A DNA stretch of 64,000 bases, from the NCBI RefSeq assembly GCF_006094435.1, contig NZ_CP034783.1:5669001-5733000 (forward strand), read 5' to 3'. The stretch comes from Pseudomonas sp. MPC6 (GTDB lineage: Bacteria > Pseudomonadota > Gammaproteobacteria > Pseudomonadales > Pseudomonadaceae). The number at the start of each line of letters is the position of its first letter. Position 1 is the stretch's first letter. Below, one piece after another: positions 28,675-38,800 of the stretch. The notes below the pieces were generated by a model that was not told the origin of the DNA, searched no databases, and worked only from the letters and a program-made list of their open reading frames with translations. The position numbers and the translations under genes were made by a program.

Positions 28675-30077
28675 GCGAGCGTTCGAACCGGCGTATTCTG
28701 CTGATCGACGATACACCGTCCATTCATGTGGATTTTCGCAAGATACTCATGCCAACACCGGCGCCGACCGTCGAACTGGACGAGATGGAAGCAGCGCTGT
28801 TCGGCAGTGAAGTCAAAACCGTCGGCGCCCTGTTCGAGCTGGACTCGGCGTACGGCGGGCAGGAGGGGCTCGGAAAGCTCAACTGGGCGCTGCAGGAGAA
28901 CCGTCCTTACGCCCTGGCGTTTGTCGACATGCGCATGCCCGAGGGCTGGGATGGCGCGCAGACCATTGAATACCTGTGGCAGCAGGACCCGCGCCTGCAG
29001 GTGGTGGTCTGCACCGCCTATTCCGACTATTCCTGGGATGAGTTGCTCGATCGCTTGCACGCCCACGACCGCTTGCTGATTCTGAAAAAGCCGTTCGACA
29101 ATATTGAAGTGCAGCAGATGGCCAGCACCCTGCTGACCAAATGGGACATGACCGAACGGGCCAGCATGCAGGTCGACCACCTGGGGCGGATGGTCAAACG
29201 CCGAACCCGGCAGCTCACGGAAACCAGCGTTGAGCTGCAGCGGGAAATCGATGAACGCAAACAGCTTGAATCGCAACTGGTGCAATCGGAAAAACTCGCC
29301 TCGCTGGGGCAACTCGCGGCGGGCGTCGCCCATGAAATCAACAATCCCATCGGCTTCATTTCTTCCAACCTTGGCACGCTCGATGGCTACTTCAAGCAGT
29401 TGCAGGAAATGCTCGACGCCTATCGGGATGCCGAAGAGGCCATCGGCTCCAGCGAGCTGATCGAGCGCTTGCAACGGCTGCGCGAACAGGTCGAACTGGA
29501 GTTCCTGCGCGATGACATTCCGCTGTTGATCAAGGAGTCCAAGGACGGGATCGACCGGGTCAGTCAGATCGTCAAGGACCTCAAGGATTTCTCCCGCGTG
29601 GACGCCAATCAGGAATGGCAGTGGGTCAACCTGCAACAGGGCATCGAGTCGACGCTGAACATCGTCGCCAATGAACTCAAGTACAAGGCCGATGTGATCA
29701 AGGAGTATCAGGAGCTGCCTGACATCGAGTGCCTGCCTTCGCAGATCAACCAGGTGATCATGAACCTGATCGTCAACGCCTCCCAGGCCATCGGCCCGGA
29801 ACGCGGCACCCTCACCCTGCGCACCGGGCATGAAGCTGAAAAGGTGTGGATCGAGGTGCAAGACACCGGCTCCGGCATCGCGCCGCAGAGCCTGCAGAAA
29901 ATCTTCGACCCGTTCTTCACCACCAAGCCGGTGGGCCAGGGGACGGGGCTGGGCTTGTCGCTGTCGTATGGCATCGTGAAGAAGCACCGGGGGCAGATTT
30001 CGGTGCGCAGCGAGGTTGGCGCAGGGACCACGTTCAGGATCGAGTTACCCATATACCAAACAAAACCGGCGGCCTGA
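28671..30077 (+). CDS. Receiver-histidine kinase hybrid
   Basis: This 468-residue cytoplasmic protein combines the same extended receiver domain (RRILLIDDTPSIH; phospho-acceptor Asp86 in AFVDMRMPEGWDG; CTAYSDYSW) with a C-terminal kinase. The kinase region has His221 in GVAHEINNPIGF, N box QVIMNLIVNASQA, G1 QDTGSGI, F box IFDPFFTTKP and G2 GTGLGLSLS. It has no membrane helix, so input is probably phosphotransfer to the receiver from another kinase. It is the last gene of the five-gene operon and is coupled to the membrane kinase gene by an ATGA overlap. Targets are not visible in the window other than the operon's own receivers. Confidence 0.93.
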   Translation: MSERSNRRILLIDDTPSIHVDFRKILMPTPAPTVELDEMEAALFGSEVKTVGALFELDSAYGGQEGLGKLNWALQENRPYALAFVDMRMPEGWDGAQTIEYLWQQDPRLQVVVCTAYSDYSWDELLDRLHAHDRLLILKKPFDNIEVQQMASTLLTKWDMTERASMQVDHLGRMVKRRTRQLTETSVELQREIDERKQLESQLVQSEKLASLGQLAAGVAHEINNPIGFISSNLGTLDGYFKQLQEMLDAYRDAEEAIGSSELIERLQRLREQVELEFLRDDIPLLIKESKDGIDRVSQIVKDLKDFSRVDANQEWQWVNLQQGIESTLNIVANELKYKADVIKEYQELPDIECLPSQINQVIMNLIVNASQAIGPERGTLTLRTGHEAEKVWIEVQDTGSGIAPQSLQKIFDPFFTTKPVGQGTGLGLSLSYGIVKKHRGQISVRSEVGAGTTFRIELPIYQTKPAA

Positions 30078-30117
30078 AACACGACCCGCGAAGAAATCCT
30101 TAAGGACGGTGCAAGCC

Positions 30118-30239
30118 TCGAGGGCCTCTTCGCTGCGGTGCGGCGATCCGACAAGCCGGCTCCTACATGATCACCTGCGTGCCGATGCATTGTGATCAAC
30201 GCCAAACCCTGTAGGAGCCGGCTTGCCGGCGAAGGCGTC
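30118..30239. repeat. Divergent REP elements downstream of the signalling operon
   Basis: A variant half-element (CTTCGCTGCGGTGCGGCGATC then ACAAGCCGGCTCCTAC) spans about 30128-30167, and a forward arm GTAGGAGCCGGCTTGCCGGC spans 30211-30230. Both are diverged from the main REP type in the window. Confidence 0.75.
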
Positions 30240-30281
30240 TTCAGATGCGCTGCAAGGCTTGAGGTCGCCTTAACCGTTCAA

Positions 30282-30551
30282 CTACGTGTGCTCATTGTTT
30301 AAGGCATCACCCTTTACGACACTCCTGACCACATACCTGGGCCGGTGCTTGGTTTCCATGTAAATCCTGCCGATGTATTCCCCCATGACGCCGATCCCGA
30401 CCAGTTGCACCCCTCCCAGAAACAGAATCGCCGTGATCAGCGAGGGAAAACCGGGCACTTCATTGCCCATTCTGCGATGAGTTTGGGCCTGATAGAACAC
30501 CTCGATGGCCTTCTCTTCATTGAAGACTGGAACGATCAATGAAATCTTCAT
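30282..30551 (-). pseudogene. gtrB remnant with a large in-frame internal deletion
   Basis: The 89-codon frame begins [21 protein letters not shown], matching residues 1-21 of the intact GtrB encoded at 32266-33207. It then jumps to a match with about residue 257 onward ([35 protein letters not shown]). All of the catalytic centre, including the DxD region, is missing, while one C-terminal membrane segment and the reading frame remain. It is probably non-functional as a transferase. It lies downstream of gtrIII, and its ATG overlaps the stop of a similar gtrA remnant. Confidence 0.88.
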
Positions 30552-30613
30552 GACTCGCGCCCACGAAACACTACAACCGTGTCGCAAAAGAATCCTTTCC
30601 CCAAGTCCTTCAT
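30548..30613 (-). pseudogene. gtrA remnant (21 codons) coupled to the gtrB remnant
   Basis: ATG 30613 encodes a 21-residue frame with KGF near its start and VVVFRGRES at its end. The intact GtrA (33204-33578) starts MRLLWKGF and ends YVVFREREQ, so the N and C ends are kept and the middle is lost. The TGA overlaps the gtrB-remnant ATG exactly as in the intact pair. A short ribosome site (AGGAAA) precedes the ATG. It is too small to form the GtrA membrane protein. Confidence 0.6.
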
Positions 30614-30755
30614 GACACTTTCCTGCCTGCGTTTCGACGACCTCAGGGTAGAACCGGCGCGAGTGCCGGTCTACTGTCACAACTGACAGGTAGGCAAGCG
30701 TTTCAGGTCAACGCTCGATCGGGCAATTGAGTGGTGAGCCACTGACCATCGCGCT

Positions 30756-32264
30756 TCACCAGTGCAGCACCTTGATCCGGGCCGGCTCTTTCATGACGAT
30801 AAAGCCGTAGTCGCCCAGCAGATAAATCCGGTAGTACTGGTTCTCCAGCAACGGTGTGTAACCCTGATACCCCACCCGGGTTGCGTTGCGTCGATCCCGT
30901 TCGGACACCACGTTGGTGATGCCCAGTTTCGGCAGGTTTTCGGCCAACACCAAAAAGTCGATGTTCAGCAGGTAGTGCAACACCGGCATCTGCTTGAACG
31001 AGCCCGCAGCCCCCACCAGCCAGTGATCGGAATAGGTCACCGACAGGTAGATGCGCTTGGCCTCGCGCAGTTCTCGACGGGATGCAATGTCGTACGCCAT
31101 GCTGGATGCCGCGCTGGCAGCGAAGACTTTCTGCACCGTCAGCACCCGGCCATAGGCATACGACAACGACAGCATCGCCAACAGGGGAATCACCAGCAGC
31201 AGCGGCAGCCGCTCGTGGATGTGTACCAACGCCAGGTGGCTCAAATAGAACAACAACAGCAACAGGACCGCGAACCCCATCAGCGTCCTGGCCCCTTCAT
31301 TGAAATCGCGAAAAAACAGCGCCATCCCCGACACCAGCAGCGTCACCACCGGCACCGTCAGCACACAGACCAGGCCGACCAGCAGGTTCTTCACCGGGCT
31401 GTCCTGACGCGTCGCGACCTTGAACCCCAGCCGAATCGCGCCGGCCACGGCGCACAGCAGCAATCCGGCGAACACCCAGGCCAATCCGCCATGAAACAGC
31501 AGCACGATTTTTTCCAGCACCCGACCGATGTTGATGTGCAGTTGCAGCAGCGGCTCCGCCGCCCAGTTCAGCAGCGACGTGCGATTGTGTTGGGTGAACG
31601 GATAAGCACTGACGGCGTAAATCAGACAACCAAGGATCGCCTGAGCCATTTTCCAGCCCAGCACACCGCACCACTGCGGCCAGGCCAGCCGGTCATTGGC
31701 GCCTTTGAGTGCCTCGAGGCAACACAGCCCGAGAAACACATTGAAGCTCACCTGGTACAGCCCCAGCGCCAGCGCAACCAGGAAGGACGGCACCAGCCAC
31801 TGCAGAATGCGCGAGGGGTGACGAAAAGTGATCGCGTAGATCACCGCCACCAGGCTCAAGGTCATGGCGGGGCCGTCGTATTGATAGGACAGGTTTTGCA
31901 GGAAGAAGGGGTTGTACCAGAGCGGCAACACCACCAGGCAGCAGGCAAGCGTCGGCTGCGGGTAGTAATGAAAGGTCAGGCGGGTCAGCGCCGCGGCCAT
32001 GGCCAGCGTGGCAATCAACAGCGGCAACGGAAACAGGTTCGGCGCGCTGCTGCTGAATGTCAGCAGGTTGTAAAACACCTCGGTGAACAATCGGCCCTCC
32101 TCCGCCCAGGCCATGCCCGCCGAGAGCGAACGCCAGTTGTCGTCGATATACGGATAGTCGGCGAGAATCAGCGGCAGCACGTACACCAGCAGTGCGAGCA
32201 GAAAAAACAGCCAGACCTGACGGCGTCCAAGTTCTTCGCTGACCAGTCGCTTGAACCGGCCCAT
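30756..32264 (-). CDS. GtrII/GtrIII-type O-antigen glucosyltransferase
   Basis: This 502-residue inner-membrane protein has about ten hydrophobic helices and a conserved acidic stretch after the first one (LADYPYIDDNWRSL), as in the lipid-linked glucosyltransferases that modify O-antigen (GtrII/III, Glucos_trans_II type). It should transfer glucose from undecaprenyl-phosphate-glucose to lipopolysaccharide on the periplasmic side. ATG 32264 lies one base after the gtrB stop, so it is preferred over ATG 32312, which lies inside gtrB. The sugar and acceptor are not defined by the sequence. It is the third gene of the gtr operon. Confidence 0.85.
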   Translation of the reverse strand: MGRFKRLVSEELGRRQVWLFFLLALLVYVLPLILADYPYIDDNWRSLSAGMAWAEEGRLFTEVFYNLLTFSSSAPNLFPLPLLIATLAMAAALTRLTFHYYPQPTLACCLVVLPLWYNPFFLQNLSYQYDGPAMTLSLVAVIYAITFRHPSRILQWLVPSFLVALALGLYQVSFNVFLGLCCLEALKGANDRLAWPQWCGVLGWKMAQAILGCLIYAVSAYPFTQHNRTSLLNWAAEPLLQLHINIGRVLEKIVLLFHGGLAWVFAGLLLCAVAGAIRLGFKVATRQDSPVKNLLVGLVCVLTVPVVTLLVSGMALFFRDFNEGARTLMGFAVLLLLLFYLSHLALVHIHERLPLLLVIPLLAMLSLSYAYGRVLTVQKVFAASAASSMAYDIASRRELREAKRIYLSVTYSDHWLVGAAGSFKQMPVLHYLLNIDFLVLAENLPKLGITNVVSERDRRNATRVGYQGYTPLLENQYYRIYLLGDYGFIVMKEPARIKVLHW

Positions 32265-32265
32265 G

Positions 32266-33207
32266 CTAAAGCCCGAGCCGGTTTTTGCCGCCGACGATGT
32301 CCTTGACCACATAGCGCGGCCGATGCTTGGCTTCGATGTAGATGCGGCCCACGTACTCGCCGAGGATGCCGATGCCGATCAGCTGTACGCCGCCGAGAAA
32401 CAGGATCGCGGTCATCAACGACGGGTAACCGGGGACGCTGTTGCCGAAGAAAATCTTGTCCAGCACCATGTACACCGCATAGAGCACCGCGAAGATCGAA
32501 ATGCCGCCACCGATGTAGGTCCACAACCGCAAGGGCACCGTGCTGAAGGAGGTCACGCCTTCGAGCGCCAGGTTCCACAGTTTCCAGCCATTGAACTTGC
32601 TGCTTCCCGCCACTCGCCCGGCGCGCTCGTACTCCACGACCACCGTGGTGAACCCGGCCCACGACAGCACGCCCTTCATGAACAACTGATGTTCCGGCAG
32701 TGTGCGAATCACATCGACCACCTTGCGGTCCATGAGTCGGAAATCCCCGACGTTTTCTTCGATCCGGGTGTAGGCGATACGGTTGAGCACCTGGTAGAAC
32801 AGCGCTGCGCTGAGGCGTTTCAGGACGCCGTCGGCGGTGCGATCGCGGCGTTTGGCGAGCACCACATCGGCGCCTTTCTGCCATTGTTCAATCAACCGCG
32901 GGATGACGCTGATCGGATCCTGCAGGTCGACATCCATCGGGATCACCGCATCGCCGCTGGCATATTCCAGGCCGGCGAACAGTGCCGGCTCTTTGCCGAA
33001 ATTACGCGAGAAGTTGATCAGCAATACCTGGTCATCGGCTTGCGCCAGCGCCTTGATCTGCTCGGCCGTGCGGTCGGAACTGCCATCGTTGATGAACACG
33101 ATCTCGAACTCGACCTGTTCCAGTTGCAACTCACGCCGCACCGCTTGATAAAACAGGTCGATCGCCTGTTCCTCATTGAATACCGGGACGATCAACGAGA
33201 TTTTCAT
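32266..33207 (-). CDS. gtrB: Bactoprenol glucosyltransferase GtrB
   Basis: This 313-residue GT2-family enzyme transfers glucose from UDP-glucose to undecaprenyl phosphate on the cytosolic face. Features are the start [29 protein letters not shown], DxD region MDVDLQDP (91-98), the RRDR loop and two C-terminal membrane helices (about 230-250 and 265-285). Length and motifs match GtrB from Shigella/Salmonella seroconversion loci and related Pseudomonas genes. It overlaps gtrA (ATGA) and is followed by the serotype-type transferase after one base. An internally deleted copy lies at 30282-30551. Confidence 0.94.
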   Translation of the reverse strand: MKISLIVPVFNEEQAIDLFYQAVRRELQLEQVEFEIVFINDGSSDRTAEQIKALAQADDQVLLINFSRNFGKEPALFAGLEYASGDAVIPMDVDLQDPISVIPRLIEQWQKGADVVLAKRRDRTADGVLKRLSAALFYQVLNRIAYTRIEENVGDFRLMDRKVVDVIRTLPEHQLFMKGVLSWAGFTTVVVEYERAGRVAGSSKFNGWKLWNLALEGVTSFSTVPLRLWTYIGGGISIFAVLYAVYMVLDKIFFGNSVPGYPSLMTAILFLGGVQLIGIGILGEYVGRIYIEAKHRPRYVVKDIVGGKNRLGL

Positions 33208-33578
33208 TGCTCACGCTCGCGAAACACCACGTATTTCGAAAACAGAAAACCCAGCACCAGGCTCAAGGCTGAAAACAGGGCCACTGTCAGCAGACCATGA
33301 AACCGCCATACGTCACCGGCATGGCCGACGCCCAGGCTCAGGGCCCCCATGGCTCCCAAGAATAGAAGATAACCGCCGACCGAGGCCTTGGCATCGAAGG
33401 TGTACAACGCGTTCATGTAGAAGGAAAACGAGGCGGCAACGCAGAAGGCTGCCAGGTTGCTCATGGCCTGACTGAAGTCGGCTGCCTCACTCAGCAGGAA
33501 GAAAATTTGCCAGTGGATCAGCGTATTGGCAACCCCGACCACCGTGTAGCTGGAAAATCCTTTCCACAAGAGCCTCAT
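33204..33578 (-). CDS. gtrA: GtrA-family flippase
   Basis: This 124-residue protein has four membrane helices and the GtrA/DPMS-type pattern: [18 protein letters not shown] at the start, [21 protein letters not shown] in the middle, and FLFSKYVVF near the end. It should flip undecaprenyl-phosphate-glucose across the inner membrane. ATG 33578 was chosen because GGAGGGG lies 4-10 bases upstream; a GTG at 33596 would add six residues. First gene of the gtr operon, coupled to gtrB by an ATGA overlap. Confidence 0.92.
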   Translation of the reverse strand: MRLLWKGFSSYTVVGVANTLIHWQIFFLLSEAADFSQAMSNLAAFCVAASFSFYMNALYTFDAKASVGGYLLFLGAMGALSLGVGHAGDVWRFHGLLTVALFSALSLVLGFLFSKYVVFREREQ

Positions 33579-33737
33579 GGTGCCCCTCCGTTTCACGTCA
33601 TAAAGCTTTGAACCTGTCTACTGTCAGAAATCACAGGCCCGGCGCTCTTTCGGACCAGCGGTTCCTTGGCCAATGCACGCGGTCTGCTTTTGCAGGAGCT
33701 GCCGCAGGCTGCGATCTTTTGATCCTACTGAATGCAA

Positions 33738-33765
33738 AAAGCCCCGATCTCTCGACCGGGGCTTT
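33738..33765 (-). terminator. Rho-independent terminator of the permease gene
   Basis: AAAGCCCCG (33738-33746) pairs with CGGGGCTTT (33757-33765). On the minus strand a T run follows, 24 bases after the permease stop. Confidence 0.85.
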
Positions 33766-33788
33766 TGCATTTCAAGCGTATCGACTAC

Positions 33789-35210
33789 TTATGCAGCCGA
33801 ACTCACCGCGCCTTGCGACACATTGGTCGGTTGCAGCTTGAACACGTAGAACAATACCGTCAGCAGCACCAGGAACGCAGGTCCCACATAGAGTGCCACG
33901 CGGGTGTCCGGGAAGTAGGCCATCAGCCCCACCACCAGCACCAGGAACGCCAGCGCCAGGTAGGAACTGATCGGGAACAGCCACATCTTGTATTTCAGGC
34001 CGGCACGTTCGCTGGCGCTCAGGCCTTTGCGGAACTTGAGCTGGGCCAGCAGGATCATCACCCAGGTCCAGATCGCGCCAAAGGTGGCAATCGCGGTGAC
34101 CCAGACGAAGACTTTCTCCGGCACCAGGTAGTTGAGCAGCACGCCCAGCAGCAAGGCGCCGATCGACAGCAGCAGCGCACGGCGCGGCACGCCGTTGCTG
34201 GAGGTGGTAGCAAAACCGGCCGGGGCCTGGCCGTTCTGCGCCAGGCTGTAGAGCATGCGCCCGGTGCTGAAGATGCCGCCGTTGCAGGACGACAGCGCGG
34301 CAGTGATCACCACGAAGTTGATGATGCCGGCGGCGGTCTTGATGCCCAGACGCTCGAAGGTCATCACGAACGGGCTGCCCTGGGTGCCGATTTCGTTCCA
34401 CGGGTAGATCGACAGGATCACGAACAACGCACCGACGTAGAACAGCAGAATCCGCCAGAACACCGAGCCGATTGCGCTGGGAATGGTCTTCTGCGGGTTC
34501 TTTGCTTCCCCGGCGGTCAGGCCGATCATCTCGACGCCGAGGTAGGCGAACATCACCATTTGCAGGGACATCAACACGCCTTGCACGCCGTTGGGCATGA
34601 AGCCGCCATGGGCCCAGAGATTGGAAATCCCCAGTGCCACGCCGTCGTTGCCGAAGCCGAATGCAATCACGCCGATACCGCCCACCACCATCGCAATGAT
34701 GGTGACGATCTTGATCAGGGCGAACCAGAACTCGAATTCACCGAAGGCCTTCACCGCGATCAGGTTGATCGAGCCCATGCTGATCAACGCCGCGAGCGCC
34801 CAGATCCAGCGCGGCACGTCGGGGAACCAGACGCCCATGTACACCGCCACCGCAGTGATTTCCGCGACGCAGGTCACCAGCCACAGGAACCAGTAGTTCC
34901 AGCCGGTGAGGAAGCCCGCCAAGGGGCCGAGGTAGTCTTGGGCATAACGGCTGAAGGAGCCGGCGACCGGGTTGTGCACGGCCATCTCGCCGAGGGCGCG
35001 CATGATCACCAGGATCGCCAGACCGCCGATGATGTAGGACAGCATGATGGCCGGGCCGGCCATTTCGATGGCCTTGGCCGAACCGAGGAACAGGCCGACG
35101 CCGATACAGGCACCGAGCGCCATCAAGCGAATATGCCGTTCGCCGAGTTCGCGTTTAAGCGGGCCGCCCTGAGCGGTCTCGCCGTGGGGCAGGTGATTGC
35201 CGACTGGCAT
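33789..35210 (-). CDS. ProY-like amino-acid permease (AAT/APC family)
   Basis: This 473-residue inner-membrane transporter has twelve predicted helices and the APC landmarks: ALGACIGVGLFLGSA in helix 1, MRALGEMAVHNPVAGSFSRYA after helix 2, and a GLTAGEAKNP motif. It closely resembles E. coli ProY in order and wording of these blocks, so proline or a similar amino acid is a reasonable guess, not a proven substrate. ATG 35210 (MPVGNHLPHGE) is preferred over upstream in-frame starts, which would add a cysteine- and arginine-rich segment. It is monocistronic with its own terminator. Confidence 0.9.
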   Translation of the reverse strand: MPVGNHLPHGETAQGGPLKRELGERHIRLMALGACIGVGLFLGSAKAIEMAGPAIMLSYIIGGLAILVIMRALGEMAVHNPVAGSFSRYAQDYLGPLAGFLTGWNYWFLWLVTCVAEITAVAVYMGVWFPDVPRWIWALAALISMGSINLIAVKAFGEFEFWFALIKIVTIIAMVVGGIGVIAFGFGNDGVALGISNLWAHGGFMPNGVQGVLMSLQMVMFAYLGVEMIGLTAGEAKNPQKTIPSAIGSVFWRILLFYVGALFVILSIYPWNEIGTQGSPFVMTFERLGIKTAAGIINFVVITAALSSCNGGIFSTGRMLYSLAQNGQAPAGFATTSSNGVPRRALLLSIGALLLGVLLNYLVPEKVFVWVTAIATFGAIWTWVMILLAQLKFRKGLSASERAGLKYKMWLFPISSYLALAFLVLVVGLMAYFPDTRVALYVGPAFLVLLTVLFYVFKLQPTNVSQGAVSSAA

Positions 35211-35580
35211 GGGGTACAACCTCGTCTTGTTATTGGATATGACCACCGAGTTCCGAAGCGCTGACCGATAAGCCATTGCTTGCTTGAAACCGGACCTGCT
35301 TCGTGGGCAGTACCGTCTTGCAGGACAAAACCTGCAAGATCCGCGGGGCGTGCAGTATAAAAAGCTTCGCGCAGGGGGTTTCACTCTATAAACCACAACA
35401 TTCAGCGAGAACTCTCGGGGAAATGGCGGTTTGCGGAGGAATATTACCTGGCTAGTGTCGGATTATTCGCCGTAAAAACGGCGCGGATTATTGCACAGCA
35501 TTGGTGCGTCGTCATGCCAAAATCCAGACGGCATTTCCCCTTCAAGACGTCTGGAACAATACTTCCAGGCTGAAAATACC

Positions 35581-35726
35581 CCTGTGGCGAGGGAGCTTGC
35601 TCCCGCTCGACTGCGCAGCAGGCGCAAATCAGAGGTCCGGTTTTTCAGATAAATTGCGAACAGAGTTGGGGCTGCTGCGCAGCCCAGCGGGAGCAAGCTC
35701 CCTCGCCACAGGGCTCCCTCGCCACA
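35581..35726. repeat. REP doublet of the GAGGGAGCTTGCTCCC type, in a 611-bp gap
   Basis: GTGGCGAGGGAGCTTGCTCCCG (from 35584) and its inverse (CGGGAGCAAGCTCCCTCGCCAC, 35688-35709) enclose a spacer with GCTGCGCAGC. A partial third copy (CTCCCTCGCCACA) follows. This is another REP class than the others here. The rest of the gap 35211-35821 holds presumed promoters of the two flanking genes, but I see no clear motif there. Confidence 0.85.
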
Positions 35727-35821
35727 CATCAAAGTGGATCCATGATATTTGGGTGTCCACAATTTTTTCACCAACGCCAACCACCGTCTAAGCTTCAAGC
35801 AAGTCCGATCAATCTGCGGGA

Positions 35822-38800
35822 ATGGATCAGTCGACTATGGGCGCGTTATGGCAAACCGATTCGAGTAAAACTGTGGTTCCGACTGAACGAGTGGATGAAG
35901 CGCCTTTACCTGAGAAACCTGGTCGTTCCCGGCACGGCTGGGGAGCGTTCCTGTTGTTGCTGTTGATTATCGCGATCGTCGTGGGGCTGGCGGCCGCCAA
36001 GGAAATGCGCACCTCGAAGTTTCAATCCCGGGAAGTCAGCAAATTTGCCTCGTCCCTGAAATATGACGTGCAACCCGGCCCCAGCGACGCCATTCACTAC
36101 CCCGGCGCCGGGCCTTTCGATCTGCGTCTGGGCTACAGCTCCCTGGATGAGTTCCTGCCACGGCTGCTCAAGCGTGACTACGTCATTGCCTCGCAAACCC
36201 GCTTTTCCGAGGCGCTGATGAACTACAGCCAAAAGGGCTTTTTCGTGCCCTATCCCGAGAAAATCCAGGCGGGATTGTCGATCACCGATTGCCGGGCGGC
36301 ACCGCTTTACCAGTACAAATACCCGCAACAACTTTACTCAAGCTTTGAGACGATCCCGCCGGTGGTGGTCAGCAGTCTGCTGTTCATTGAAAACCGCTTC
36401 CTGCTCGACCCTCGCCAGCCCCAGGCCAACCCCGCCGTGGATTGGCCCAGGTTCGGCATGGCGGCATGGTCCCAGGTCGCTAAATTGCTGCACCTGCCGG
36501 GCCAGTCGGCGGGGGGCAGTACCCTGGCGACCCAGCTTGAAAAATACCGGCACTCGCCCGATGGCTTGACCGTCTCGGGCGCGGAAAAAATTCGCCAGAT
36601 GATTTCCGCCAGCGTGCGCGCCTATCAGGCCGGACCGGATACGCTCGTGGCCCGCCAGAATGTGATTCGCGATTACCTCAACAGCGTGCCCCTGTCGGCC
36701 GTACCGGGTCACGGTGAAGTGCATGGCATGGCCGAAGGTTTACGCGTCTGGTACGGCGCCGACTTCAATGAGGCTAACGAACGGCTGTCCAGCGCCGCGA
36801 CAGACCCGAAAAGCATGGCGGAAAAAGGCCTGGCCCTGCGTGAAATGCTGTCGCTGATGATTGCCCAGCGCCGCCCTTCCTATTATTTGACCAAGGGCCA
36901 TGAAGAACTGGCCGACCTGACCGACAGCCACATTCGCCTGCTGGCCCAGAATGGCGTGATCGATGCGCCCCTCTCGGCAGCGGCATTGGCCAGCAAGGTG
37001 ACCTACCGCGACTGGCAGACCCAGCCCACGATCCAGCCGATCGAAACCAACAAGGGCATCAGCGTGGCACGCAGTCGCCTGGCCGGCTTGCTCAATCGTC
37101 CGCTGTACGACCTCGACCGCCTCGATCTCTCGGCGACCAGCACTTTGCAAGGCGAGCTGCAAACCAGGGCCACCGAGTATCTCAAGCACCTGGCCGACCC
37201 GGTCTTCGCGGCACAGATCGGCCTGATCGGCGAACGCCTGCTGACCCCCACCAGTACCACGCAGGTGCGCTATAGCTTCACCCTGTTCGAACTGACCCCG
37301 GACGGCTCGCGGGTACGGGTGCAGACCGACAGCACCGACCAGCCGTTCGATATCAATGAAGGCAGTAAGCTGGAACTGGGCTCCACGGCAAAAATGCGCG
37401 TGCTCACCACCTATTTGCAGATCATCGCCGAGCTGCACGATAAATACGCAACGATGAGCGTCCCGGAACTGAAGAAAGTCGATGTCCCCGACCAGGACCG
37501 TTTAAGCCGCTGGGCCATCGACTATCTAGTGCAGAACAAAGACCGCAACCTGCAAGCCATGCTGGGCGCCGCGCTGGACCGTAAATACTCCGCCAGTCCC
37601 GGGGAAGCTTTTTTCACCGGTGGCGGGCTACATACCTTCAATAACTTTCGCAAGGAAGACAACGGTCGCCTCCCGACGCTGCGCGATGCCATACGTGAGT
37701 CGATCAACCTGCCGTTCATTCGGCTGATGCGCGATCTGGTGCGCTACACCACTTATTCAGGTCCCAGCAACAGTGCCGAACTGCTCAAGGACGATAGCGA
37801 CCCGCGGCGTCAGGAATACCTGGCCTCGTTCGCCGACCGTGAGGGCACCTCGTTCCTGCTGAAGTTCTGGAAGAAATACAAGAACAAGGACACCCGGGCG
37901 CGACTCGAGACTTTTCTCGACGGCATGCGCCCAACGCCGATTCGCATGGCCGCCGTGCATCGTTATCTATTCCCCCAGGCCAACCAGGAAAGCTTCAACA
38001 GCTTCGTGCGCTCGCACCTCACAGGCGCCAAACTCACCGAAAAACTCACCGACGAACGTCTTGAGCGGCTGTACCTGAGTTACGGACCCGGCTCTTATGA
38101 CCTGCCCGACCAGGGCTTCATTGCCAAGGTGCACCCGCTGGACTTGTGGCTGATCGGCTATCTGTTGAACAACCCCGATGCCAAGTTCAGCCAGGTCGTC
38201 AAAGCCAGCCAGTTCGAACGCCAGGAGGTCTACAGCTGGCTGTTCAAAAGCCGGCACAAAGGCGCCCGCGACAGTCGCATCCGCACCATGCTGGAGATCG
38301 AGGCGTTCCTCGACATTCACCAGCGCTGGCAGAAAGTCGGCTATCCCTTCGATCACCTGGTGCCGTCACTGGCCACCGCCATCGGCAGCTCGGGCGATCG
38401 CCCGGCGGCGTTGGCCGAACTGATCGGCACCATTCTCAACGACGGGGTGCGGATGCCGACACTGCGCATCGACAGCCTGCATTTCGCGGCGGACACCCCG
38501 TATGAAACCCGACTGATCAATAATCCGGATGCCGGCAAACGGGTGATGCCGTCCGAAGTGGCCACGGCCATGCGCGAAGCCTTGTCGCAGGTGGTGGATG
38601 CCGGCACGGCCAAACGGGTTTCCGGCAGTTTCATCACGCCCGATGGCAAACCATTGGCCATGGGCGGCAAGACCGGTACCGGCGACAACCGTATCCAGGC
38701 CATCGGTTCCGGCGGGCGGATTCTCAGCTCGAAATCGATCAACCGCACCGCGACCTTCGTGTTCTACATCGGCGACACCCACTTTGGCACCATGACCGCA

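Noticed and set aside
30756..33578. Prophage containing the gtr genes
   Set aside because: No integrase, structural or lysis gene and no attachment repeat is visible next to the gtr genes.
33732..35264. A long plus-strand open frame across the permease
   Set aside because: Antisense of a clear twelve-helix transporter and rich in His/Gln as expected for such shadows.
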